Source of the DNA: Candidatus Aminicenantota bacterium
GTDB taxonomy: Bacteria; Acidobacteriota; Aminicenantia; UBA2199
Length of the DNA: 9,022 nt
Assembly: GCA_030620255.1 (NCBI GenBank)
Contig: JAUXFB010000027.1
Coordinates: 1 to 9,022, forward strand
Direction: 5' to 3'
Positions 1-6,476 of the stretch are shown here, one piece after another (the first letter of the stretch is position 1; every line of letters starts with the position of its first letter). Under the pieces are notes generated by a model. The model saw nothing but the letters and a program-made list of their open reading frames with translations, did no database searches and had not been told where the DNA came from. The translations under genes and the position numbers were made by a program.

Positions 1-530
1 TGCCAACAAAAGGTCAAATTTTAATTGATTCAGTAAATATAAACCTAATCCCCAGGAAAAAACTGTATAGGCTGCGAAGAAAAATTGGTATTGTTTTTCA
101 AGATTTCAAACTTCTCAATAACCGCACTGTTTATGAGAATATTGCAATACCGCTGGTTGTAAGAGGTCACAGGAAATCTTATATAGATAAAATGGTTAAA
201 AACAGTCTATCTCTTGTTGGGTTAAACCATAAAAAAAATTATATAACCTCACATATATCAGGTGGTGAACAACAGAGAGTTGCAATAGCAAGAGCAATAG
301 CTGGAAATCCAAAAATAATTATTGCAGATGAACCAACTGGAAATCTTGATACAGAACTTTCAATTGAAATCTTGAAAATTTTTGAAAAAATCAACAATAA
401 TGGCGTTACAGTTTTAATAGCAACTCATGACAATAACCTTATAAAAATGTTTTCAAAAAAAACAATAGAACTTAAACAAGGTAAACTTGTTTCATATCCA
501 AGCATGGAAGAACAACAATGGATTTATTAA
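1..530 (+). CDS. ftsE: Cell division ATP-binding protein FtsE (5' end missing)
   Basis: This is the ATPase of the FtsEX complex, which sits on the inner face of the cytoplasmic membrane at the division site and drives periplasmic peptidoglycan hydrolases through FtsX. The frame is open from the first base (first whole codon at 3) and about 175 residues are visible; FtsE is usually about 220-230, so roughly 45 residues including Walker A lie upstream of the window. Visible motifs in order: the Q-loop region VFQDFKLL followed by NRTVYENIAIPL, the ABC signature ISGGEQQRVAIARAI (Ile in place of the usual Leu), Walker B IIIADEPTGNLD, and the H-loop ATHD. The VFQDF..LL..RTV..N pattern and the FtsX partner directly downstream separate it from LolD/MacB-type ATPases. 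The stop codon lies inside ftsX, which suggests translational coupling. Confidence 0.95.
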   Translation, partial: PTKGQILIDSVNINLIPRKKLYRLRRKIGIVFQDFKLLNNRTVYENIAIPLVVRGHRKSYIDKMVKNSLSLVGLNHKKNYITSHISGGEQQRVAIARAIAGNPKIIIADEPTGNLDTELSIEILKIFEKINNNGVTVLIATHDNNLIKMFSKKTIELKQGKLVSYPSMEEQQWIY

Positions 531-1414
531 AAAAGTCACTTATAAATGCAATCAATAATATATTAAGAAATAAATTAATAAATTTTTTATGCCTTGGGAT
601 TATTAGCTTTACCCTCTTAACTCTTGGAATTTTTAATTATATTTCCTATAACCTTGAAATATTCACACAAAATTTTTCAAAGAATGTTGAAGCCATATTT
701 TATCTTAAAAATGATGTAAAAGAAAAAGAAATTAAAGCTCAAATTAGCAAGATAAAAGAGAATTTACTTATAGATGAAATAATTTATAAGTCAAGAGATG
801 AAGCGGAAACAAATTTTTTAGCTCAATTTCCGGAATTAAAATATATACTTTCAGAATTTGACAAATCTCCTTTTCCTTCCTCAATTGAGATAAAGTTCAA
901 ACAAAAAGAATCAAATTTAACAACAAAAATAATCTCCTTTATAGAGGATATTGAAAAAACAGATATTATTGAAAGCAAACAGGTTAATATAGATTGGGCA
1001 AAGAAGGTTTTGTATATAAAAAAATTTATTTCAATTACTGGGATCTTCCTAAGCGGAATTCTGTTCTTTGTTTCAATTTTTATAATCTACAATGTAATAA
1101 AATTAAATATACTTTACAGAAAAGAAGAGATAGATATACTACAATTTGTAGGTGCAACAGATTGGTATATAAAATTTCCATTTATTATTGAAGGAGCTCT
1201 TATGGGCTTATTAGGTGGTTTAATAGCAGGATTTCTGTTGATTATTTCAATAAAACTAATTCCATCCTATTCAGATTTTATTGCAAACATGCTTAAAGAA
1301 ATTATAAGTTTTAAAAAAATTCCTCTCAAAATCTTAATTAGATTACTTTTTTTTGGAACTATTATTGGATTAATTTCCTCTTTATTTTCCCTAAAAAAGT
1401 TTTTTAAAAATTAA
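518..1414 (+). CDS. ftsX: Cell division protein FtsX (permease-like subunit)
   Basis: This is the membrane partner of FtsE, about 298 residues, the normal length for FtsX. It has the family layout: a short basic cytoplasmic N-terminus, TM1 at about residues 20-43, an extracytoplasmic domain at about 45-165 with the usual SPFPSSIEIKF-type element near 117-127, then TM2 (about 170-195), TM3 (about 222-248) and TM4 (about 273-293). The strongest signature is LQFVGATDWYIKFPFIIEG before TM3. The start at 518 is preceded by GGAAG (506-510, 7-nt gap) and overlaps the end of ftsE by 13 nt, so the two are very likely one transcript. The periplasmic hydrolase activator (EnvC or another M23 peptidase) often found next to ftsX is absent; the next gene is on the opposite strand. 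Confidence 0.95.
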   Translation: MDLLKKSLINAINNILRNKLINFLCLGIISFTLLTLGIFNYISYNLEIFTQNFSKNVEAIFYLKNDVKEKEIKAQISKIKENLLIDEIIYKSRDEAETNFLAQFPELKYILSEFDKSPFPSSIEIKFKQKESNLTTKIISFIEDIEKTDIIESKQVNIDWAKKVLYIKKFISITGIFLSGILFFVSIFIIYNVIKLNILYRKEEIDILQFVGATDWYIKFPFIIEGALMGLLGGLIAGFLLIISIKLIPSYSDFIANMLKEIISFKKIPLKILIRLLFFGTIIGLISSLFSLKKFFKN

Positions 1415-1424
1415 TAAACACAAT

Positions 1425-2987
1425 CTATACTATTACTCTTCTTACAATATCAATGACAGTTCCATCAACCCATTTAATAGCAGCCACAACTTCTTCACCT
1501 AATTTTGGTTTTTCAGGTTTTCCACACATTTTTTCAGCCTCTTCTTTTAACTCATGAATTGTCTTTATAGGCAAGTTTGAACCTTTCATCTTTTTAATTA
1601 AATCTTTGCGGATCGGATTAATAGCTATTCCTCTTTCAGTTACAATCACATCAATTAATTCACCGGGTCCACACAAAGTTGTTACTTCATCCTTGATCAC
1701 TGGGACACGGTCCCTAAATAAAGGAATAGGCAACATTGTACATTTTGCACTAAGACAATTCTGCCACCCCCCTATTCCATGCAACATATAACCATCAGAA
1801 TGAGTAACAACATTTCCATTAAAATTCACATCAACTTCAGTTGCACCCAATACTACTACATCAACCATAGAAGCAAAATTTCCCTTTCCATGGTAATTAT
1901 AGCTTGTAAATGGGCTTGTATCTTGATGAAAAGGATTATCTCTCATTGAACGTACTCCTTCAAGATCAAAAGTCTGGCCATCAAGAATAAAATCTGTCAA
2001 TCCCTGTTCAAGCATTGATGTAAGATATTGAGTTGAGCCTCCCCTTATAAACCTTGCTTTAATATCATTTCTTTTCATGATCTCCTCTAGGAATACTGCA
2101 AAAGCCAATGATGTTCCTCCTGCACCTGATTGAAATGAAAAACCATTTTTTACAATTCCTGCTTCAAATGCAAATCTTGCAGACATCTCTGCAATAAGAA
2201 GTCTATCAGGACTTTTCGTTAATCGAGTTGTTCCGGAAACAATTTTAGAAGGGTCACCTATAGTATCTACTTTTACAACATAATCAACATAATTTCCCTG
2301 AATTTGCCATGGAATACATGGAAATGGTTCTAAATTATCTGTGACAATTATTACTTTATCTGCATATTGAGAATCTGCAAGTGCGAATCCAAGTAACCCG
2401 CAAGCTGCTGGCCCTCTCAAACCATTAGCATTTCCAAAAGCATCAGACGCTGGAGCAGCAAGAACAGCGATATCTATCTTTACCTCTCCATCCTGTACTG
2501 CTTGATAACGCCCTCCATGAGAACGTAGAACAGCAATACCTTTCATCTTACCTTCAGAGCAGAATTTTCCTAAAGGACCGTTCATACTCCCTTCAACATG
2601 ATGGATAGTTCCATCTTTAAGATATTTAATAATAGGTTCATGGCATGGAAATGATGCTGAAGGCAACCATACCAGATCCTTTATACCCATTTCACTTGCA
2701 ATTTTAAAAATTTCATTTACAACTAAATCACCATTTCTTAAATGATGATGTGTTGAAATAACCATTCCATCTTTTAATCCTGCTTTTATTAATGCTTCCT
2801 TTAAACTTGAGACCAATTTATTACCATCAGCAGGATAATTAACCGAAGAATAAATTTTAGGAGCATATTTCCGACCCTCAGGTATATACTTTCCCAGCCC
2901 TTTAAATGGTGTTGCAGATTTTCCATTTATCTCTTCTGGGACCATTCTCCCAACAGCATTTGTTACCATATTATCATACTTTTTCAT
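1425..2987 (-). CDS. citF: Citrate lyase alpha subunit (citrate:acetyl-ACP transferase)
   Basis: CitF swaps citrate for the acetyl group on the acyl-carrier subunit, giving citryl-ACP plus acetate (EC 2.8.3.10); CitE then cleaves citryl-ACP. It works in the cytoplasm as part of the alpha-beta-gamma lyase complex. From the chosen start the protein is 520 residues, close to the usual 500-520. Conserved blocks include THHHLRNGD (about 79-87), SHGGR (156-160), FGNANG (184-189), FSFQSGAGG (283-291), the late SDG...GGWQN block, and VTERGIAINP near the C-terminus. The start at 2987 (MKKYDN...) is preferred because GGAGGG at 2999-2994 sits 6-7 nt before it; the ATG at 2993 touches the GGAGGG, and an upstream in-frame start at 3038 has no such site. 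The gene overlaps the end of citDE by 14 nt, implying coupled translation. Specificity for citrate rather than citramalate cannot be read from the sequence. Confidence 0.93.
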   Translation of the reverse strand: MKKYDNMVTNAVGRMVPEEINGKSATPFKGLGKYIPEGRKYAPKIYSSVNYPADGNKLVSSLKEALIKAGLKDGMVISTHHHLRNGDLVVNEIFKIASEMGIKDLVWLPSASFPCHEPIIKYLKDGTIHHVEGSMNGPLGKFCSEGKMKGIAVLRSHGGRYQAVQDGEVKIDIAVLAAPASDAFGNANGLRGPAACGLLGFALADSQYADKVIIVTDNLEPFPCIPWQIQGNYVDYVVKVDTIGDPSKIVSGTTRLTKSPDRLLIAEMSARFAFEAGIVKNGFSFQSGAGGTSLAFAVFLEEIMKRNDIKARFIRGGSTQYLTSMLEQGLTDFILDGQTFDLEGVRSMRDNPFHQDTSPFTSYNYHGKGNFASMVDVVVLGATEVDVNFNGNVVTHSDGYMLHGIGGWQNCLSAKCTMLPIPLFRDRVPVIKDEVTTLCGPGELIDVIVTERGIAINPIRKDLIKKMKGSNLPIKTIHELKEEAEKMCGKPEKPKLGEEVVAAIKWVDGTVIDIVRRVIV

Positions 2988-4203
2988 ATTCATCCCTCCA
3001 ATTCTCAGTGATAATTCCCTCTTTTCGCACAATCTCAATAGTTCTCAATGCTCGTTTTACAACAGGAGGATCAATCATTTTACTACCAAGAGACACAACC
3101 CCAAGCCCTAATTTTTCAGCTTTTTCAAACGCAACAACTATCTTTTTTGCTTTCTCAATCTCTTTTTCATCAGGAATAAAAGCCTTATTTACAATAGCAA
3201 TTTGACGTGGATGAATGCAGCCTTTTCCATCAAAACCAAGAGATTTAGCCTCAACAGAACTTTCCATTAATCCATGCATATCACTTACATCCGAAAAAAC
3301 AGTGTCAATAGCCTGTATTTCAGCAGCTTTTGCAGCATTTACAACCATTGATCTTGCAAAAAAACTTTCCTTACCTTCATTTGTTCTCTGTGTACCAATA
3401 TCTGCTGTGTAATCTTCCAGACCAATAGCAAGAGCTACATTTCTTTTTGAAGCCTTTGCAATTGAATATGCATTTATAGCTCCAAGAGCACTCTCAATAA
3501 TTGGCATAAAAAAGACATCTCCTGTTTTTTCTGAATTTATACTTGAAAAAATTTCATCCACTTTTTTATCAATCTCTTGAATCTGCTCTGGGCTTTCAAC
3601 TTTAGGTATTAAAATAAGATCCACTTTCTGAGGTAAAACCTCTTCAAGATCTTTATAACCTAAAGGGAGCCGATTGATACGAACCATCTTTTCTGAACCC
3701 ATAAAATCTATTGACCTCAAAGCATTTCTAACCAAAATTCTTGCATCATCTTTTTTACCAGGATGAACTGAATCTTCAAGATCAAGAATTAATCCATCCG
3801 CATTATGAATAGCCGCATTTAAGAATAATTTTGGTTGATCTCCAGGAAGATATAACCTTGAACGCCTTAATCTATTACGTGAACTTGAAATTATTGGGTG
3901 TTTCATTTCTTTTAAATATTTCTTGTCTTTATCAAGGCCTAATTTCCTAACAACTGATTCTACTCTTGCCATTATAACAAAAGGAATTGCTCCTGAATCT
4001 TCAATTTCAATCTCAGCATTATTTATCTCGAAAAAAGCCATCATATTATTAACCAAATCTATTATAGAATTTCCATACATAACACTTACCTTACTTCTTA
4101 ACTCTATTTTTATTCCATTCATTGAGGTTAAGTTAATCCCCACCCAGCAATCTGATCTTACTCTCTCACCTTTATTACCAGCTTCTGAATATGATAAATT
4201 CAT
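2974..4203 (-). CDS. citDE: Fused citrate lyase gamma (acyl carrier) and beta (citryl-ACP lyase) protein
   Basis: One 409-residue chain joins two normally separate subunits. Residues about 5-90 resemble CitD, the acyl carrier that bears the phosphoribosyl-dephospho-CoA arm; Ser17 in VRSDC is the likely attachment serine, by analogy with the LESSD serine of Klebsiella CitD. After a basic linker (about 88-112), residues about 113-409 are a full-length CitE of the HpcH/HpaI aldolase superfamily: LYLPGDQP (117-124), DLEDSV (141-146, metal/acid loop), LIPKVESPEQ (198-207), IIES (235-238), GLEDYTADIG (261-270), and GFDGKGCIHPRQ (323-334). CitE splits citryl-ACP into oxaloacetate and acetyl-ACP (EC 4.1.3.34). 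GGAGG at 4214-4210 is 6 nt before the ATG. I see no stop or frameshift at the junction, so this looks like a true fusion. It lies 26 nt after the upstream membrane-protein gene and overlaps citF by 14 nt. Confidence 0.9.
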   Translation of the reverse strand: MNLSYSEAGNKGERVRSDCWVGINLTSMNGIKIELRSKVSVMYGNSIIDLVNNMMAFFEINNAEIEIEDSGAIPFVIMARVESVVRKLGLDKDKKYLKEMKHPIISSSRNRLRRSRLYLPGDQPKLFLNAAIHNADGLILDLEDSVHPGKKDDARILVRNALRSIDFMGSEKMVRINRLPLGYKDLEEVLPQKVDLILIPKVESPEQIQEIDKKVDEIFSSINSEKTGDVFFMPIIESALGAINAYSIAKASKRNVALAIGLEDYTADIGTQRTNEGKESFFARSMVVNAAKAAEIQAIDTVFSDVSDMHGLMESSVEAKSLGFDGKGCIHPRQIAIVNKAFIPDEKEIEKAKKIVVAFEKAEKLGLGVVSLGSKMIDPPVVKRALRTIEIVRKEGIITENWRDEYEKV

Positions 4204-4229
4204 TCATAGCCTCCTGAAATAAATACTTA

Positions 4230-4844
4230 TTAAATCTTAATATCAATATTCATTCCTCTTATCTTTTTACTAATATAAAAGGACTTCAAAAATATCAATT
4301 TAGAATTCTTTGATTTTATATACAACTCAACCAAAGAGGTTTCCCAATTTCTTTTATTTTGCTCAAATGCCTCTTTTGAAGAAGCTCTATAACCAAATCC
4401 TGCAACTAATTCGATCTTTTTACTCTTTTGACCTGGTTTTAAAGGCTGTTTTAACGTCATTTTAAAGTTATCACCAATAAACTTCCCTGTATTTACAAAC
4501 TTAAAAACTCCAAGAAAAAAAATATGCTTCAAATCTCTTTCTCCAATATTTTTAACATAAAAAGAGATGTAAGGCACTAAAATAATACCTTTAAAATCAT
4601 CTTCATCTACCTTTTTTTTTACAATCCACTGACTTGAAATTCCTGAAATTTGAATTGAGGATTTTAGCTCTTCAACAGTAATAGGCTTATTAAAAACATG
4701 GAATTTAAAAATAAGAAAAATAATAATTGAAATAGAAATAAAACCAAAAGAAAACCAGAACTTAGAATTAAATATTCCTGGTTTCATATATTCTTCTAAA
4801 ATAATATTTTCTGAATCTACTATTTTTTTTTCTTTATCAGACAT
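4230..4844 (-). CDS. Single-pass membrane protein of unknown function, first gene of the citrate lyase operon
   Basis: I do not recognise this 204-residue protein. It has a charged cytoplasmic N-terminus (residues 1-27), one strongly hydrophobic segment at about 29-48, and a C-terminal region of about 155 residues that should lie outside the cytoplasmic membrane. That region looks beta-rich, with alternating hydrophobic strands (VPYISFYVKNIG near 90-101), a PLKPGQKS turn near 133-140, then VAGFGY and a polar helix ending NKRNW. The style recalls small immunoglobulin-like or FxLYD-type domains that place a moderately conserved fold next to the membrane, but I cannot assign a family. The start at 4844 has GAGGG 10 nt upstream, a loose site. 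It precedes citDE by 26 nt on the same strand, so it is probably co-transcribed. Two A9 tracts lie in the coding strand (4831-4823 and 4620-4612). Confidence 0.75.
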   Translation of the reverse strand: MSDKEKKIVDSENIILEEYMKPGIFNSKFWFSFGFISISIIIFLIFKFHVFNKPITVEELKSSIQISGISSQWIVKKKVDEDDFKGIILVPYISFYVKNIGERDLKHIFFLGVFKFVNTGKFIGDNFKMTLKQPLKPGQKSKKIELVAGFGYRASSKEAFEQNKRNWETSLVELYIKSKNSKLIFLKSFYISKKIRGMNIDIKI

Positions 4845-4946
4845 TTCTTAAATACCCTCTTTTGAAAAATTATCTACTAAATCTAATAAATCTCATCAAT
4901 AATTAAAAAATTACAAAATATATTAAATCTATTTAGAGTAAGTTTT

Positions 4947-4955
4947 ATTATAACA
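4947..4955 (-). promoter_or_regulatory. Probable extended -10 promoter of the citrate lyase operon
   Basis: Read on the minus strand, TGTTATAAT runs from 4955 to 4947: a perfect TATAAT with the TGn extension. The -35 position is poor (TTTATC at a 17-nt spacing, 3 of 6 matches), which is common when the TG extension is present. Transcription would start near 4940, giving a leader of about 96 nt before the membrane-protein gene at 4844. The leader is very AT-rich and I see no riboswitch or attenuator in it. In such AT-rich DNA a chance TATAAT is possible, so the TG and the position are the main support. Confidence 0.5.
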
Positions 4956-5051
4956 TAATTTTAATAATCGATAAAATAAATTAAGTAAATTTATAACCAT
5001 AAAATATCTAACTATTGATATGCTCCCATTTTCACGTTTATCTCTTTTTGT

Positions 5052-5080
5052 TTGACAGAATTATTGATTTTAATTATAAT
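5052..5080 (+). promoter_or_regulatory. Perfect-consensus sigma70 promoter of the porin-symporter operon
   Basis: TTGACA at 5052-5057 and TATAAT at 5075-5080 are separated by exactly 17 nt, matching the bacterial housekeeping consensus at all 12 positions. Transcription should start near 5087, leaving a leader of about 42 nt before the ATG at 5129. The -10 box is part of a 7-bp inverted repeat (GAATTAT-N11-ATAATTC, 5058-5082) that could be an operator. A promoter this strong fits an abundant outer-membrane protein, or a gene held down by a repressor. Confidence 0.85.
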
Positions 5081-5112
5081 TCAAACTCTTTATTCTTCAC
5101 CTGCAAATGGCT

Positions 5113-5120
5113 AAAGGAGG
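5113..5120 (+). promoter_or_regulatory. Ribosome binding site that fixes the porin start
   Basis: AAAGGAGG lies 8 nt before ATG 5129. It is a near-perfect Shine-Dalgarno site. Together with the promoter at 5052-5080 and the signal peptide that begins exactly at this ATG, it rules out the longer frame that opens at TTG 5015. Confidence 0.9.
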
Positions 5121-5128
5121 TTAAATAT

Positions 5129-6418
5129 ATGTTTAAGAAAAGTACATTATTTCTTATTATATCTCTTTTATTATTTGAAATATCATTAATATCTTATAAC
5201 ATTAAACCTCAAAAACTCAAAATAAATTTTTGTGAAAGGTTCCGCTTTGTTAGTTGGGATAATGCAATAAACCTTGATGACAGCTCAGATAGCACATATT
5301 CTTTTACTCGCCATCGCACAAGTATTTCTCTTGAATACCTTCCTTCAATAAAATTTGAACTGGGACTTAAACTTACAAATGAGTTCAGAGTTTACCTGTC
5401 CCCTTCTGATAAGAAATTCAATTTTAATGAAATTTTTTTCGATCAACTCTACATTAAATGGAAACATCTTTTAAATCTACCAATAACACTTACTTTAGGA
5501 AGACAGAACATCATGCTTGGAGAAGGTTTTGTATGTTTTGACGGACAGCCTTTAACCGGGTCAAGATCTGCCTATTTTAATGCTTTAAGAGCTGATTTTA
5601 AATTGTCCCCAAATCATAAGATAATCTTATTTTATTCTTACGTACCTGAAAAAGATGATCTTTTACCCATATTGAATAACCAGGACCAGCATCTTATTGA
5701 ACAAACTCACACAGGAATCGGATTATATTACACAGGAAAACTTAATAAAACTGGAATTGATGCTTATTATATAAAAAAAGATACTGATGTTAATGAAAAT
5801 TACCCCATAAAATCTAAAATTGATACATTTGGAGCCAGGGTTACAAGCCAAGTTTCTGAAAAACTTGGATTTACAGTTGAGTATGCTCTTCAATCAGGAT
5901 CTTATGGTAATCTTATACGCAAAGCTTCTGGATGCTACTTTCACATTGATTACAGCACTGAAGATATTTTACCAATCCTGAATAAAGTCACATTTGGTGG
6001 GATCTTACTAACAGGAGATGATCCAAATACAGAAAAAATAGAAGCATGGGACCCTGTTTTTTCAAGATGGCCCAAGTGGAGTGAATTATACATTTATACA
6101 TTGATCAGAGAAAATAGCGTTGCATATTGGAGCAACCTTAATTCAATTTATTTTACACTTTCTTCTACTTTTTCAGAAAAGATTAATTTTAAACTTTCTT
6201 TTTACCACATGAGAGCTAAACACCCTGCACCTTTGAGCAATTTTCCAGGAGGAACAGGGAAAATAAGGGGGAATCTCATTATCGGAAAGCTTACCTTTGA
6301 GATCAATAACAATCTTACCAGCCATTTTGTGTGGGAGAACTTTAATCCGGGGAACTTCTATTTTGATGAAGCAGACATATATAACTGGTTAAGATTTGAA
6401 TTAATGTTAAGTTTTTGA
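5129..6418 (+). CDS. Outer-membrane beta-barrel porin, alginate-export (AlgE-like) family
   Basis: From the chosen ATG the protein is 429 residues. It opens with a signal peptide: MFKK then a hydrophobic stretch at about residues 5-22. The rest alternates short amphipathic strands rich in Tyr, Phe and Trp with polar turns, and the chain ends in ...LMLSF, the C-terminal Phe being typical of barrels inserted by the BAM machinery. The block LGRQ (123-126), GEG (131-133), then PLTGSRSAYFNALRADF (141-157) matches the pattern I know from alginate-export-type porins. Proteins of this fold act as passive channels for anionic or small organic solutes. Here the direct neighbour is a sodium symporter and the divergent operon encodes citrate lyase, so a role in carboxylate entry is a reasonable inference; alginate itself is not implied. 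The start is set by the RBS and promoter described separately. The family is likely, the substrate unknown. Confidence 0.82.
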   Translation: MFKKSTLFLIISLLLFEISLISYNIKPQKLKINFCERFRFVSWDNAINLDDSSDSTYSFTRHRTSISLEYLPSIKFELGLKLTNEFRVYLSPSDKKFNFNEIFFDQLYIKWKHLLNLPITLTLGRQNIMLGEGFVCFDGQPLTGSRSAYFNALRADFKLSPNHKIILFYSYVPEKDDLLPILNNQDQHLIEQTHTGIGLYYTGKLNKTGIDAYYIKKDTDVNENYPIKSKIDTFGARVTSQVSEKLGFTVEYALQSGSYGNLIRKASGCYFHIDYSTEDILPILNKVTFGGILLTGDDPNTEKIEAWDPVFSRWPKWSELYIYTLIRENSVAYWSNLNSIYFTLSSTFSEKINFKLSFYHMRAKHPAPLSNFPGGTGKIRGNLIIGKLTFEINNNLTSHFVWENFNPGNFYFDEADIYNWLRFELMLSF

Positions 6419-6441
6419 TAAATTTATTCTATGTTAAGTTT
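6404..6441. repeat. 11-bp direct repeat at the end of the porin gene
   Basis: ATGTTAAGTTT occurs at 6404-6414, inside the last codons of the porin gene, and again at 6431-6441 in the gap before the symporter. The copies are 27 bp apart start to start. The bases between and after them do not match, so this is not a simple tandem duplication. It may be chance in AT-rich sequence. Confidence 0.5.
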
Positions 6442-6476
6442 ATTTTCCTCAAAATAGAAATCTAAAGGAGACTTAA

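Larger units (their letters stand above)
4845..5128. promoter_or_regulatory. Divergent AT-rich control region between the lyase and porin operons
   Basis: This 284-bp stretch has no gene of its own. An open frame from a TTG at 5015 is contiguous with the porin gene but is contradicted by the promoter inside it. The region holds one promoter on each strand (minus near 4955-4947, plus at 5052-5080). Candidate operator-like inverted repeats are GAATTAT/ATAATTC (5058-5064 and 5076-5082) and weaker ones: ATTAT-aac-ATAAT at 4947-4959, TAAAT-ct-ATTTA at 4924-4935 and ATATC/GATAT at 5004-5021. A shared region of this kind would allow one regulator to set both operons, but no regulator gene is in the window. 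Confidence 0.6.

Noticed and set aside
994..1191. Open frame of 65 codons within ftsX
   Set aside because: It is another frame of a clear FtsX gene, with no recognisable product.
1702..1714. GGGAC-acg-GTCCC inverted repeat in citF
   Set aside because: Five base pairs within conserved coding sequence; expected by chance.
1606..1791. Plus-strand open frame of 61 codons opposite citF
   Set aside because: Antisense to strongly conserved CitF coding sequence; no family resemblance.
2988..3038. Longer CitF starting at 3038 (17 extra residues) or at 2993
   Set aside because: GGAGGG at 2999-2994 is correctly spaced only for 2987; it touches the ATG at 2993 and would lie within the longer frame.
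2906..3412. Plus-strand open frames (2906-3205, 3215-3412) opposite citDE/citF
   Set aside because: Antisense shadows of the conserved CitE and CitF coding strand; Ser/Pro/Ile-rich composition is typical of reverse-strand frames.
3923..4222. Plus-strand open frame of 99 codons opposite the CitD part
   Set aside because: Shadow of the fusion gene; no supporting motif or start site.
5004..5021. ATATC/GATAT inverted repeat as an operator
   Set aside because: Arms of only five AT-rich bases, 8-nt loop, and not placed on either promoter core.
5015..5128. N-terminal extension of the porin gene from a TTG codon
   Set aside because: The perfect promoter at 5052-5080 lies inside it, no ribosome site precedes 5015, and the signal peptide starts at ATG 5129 behind AAAGGAGG.
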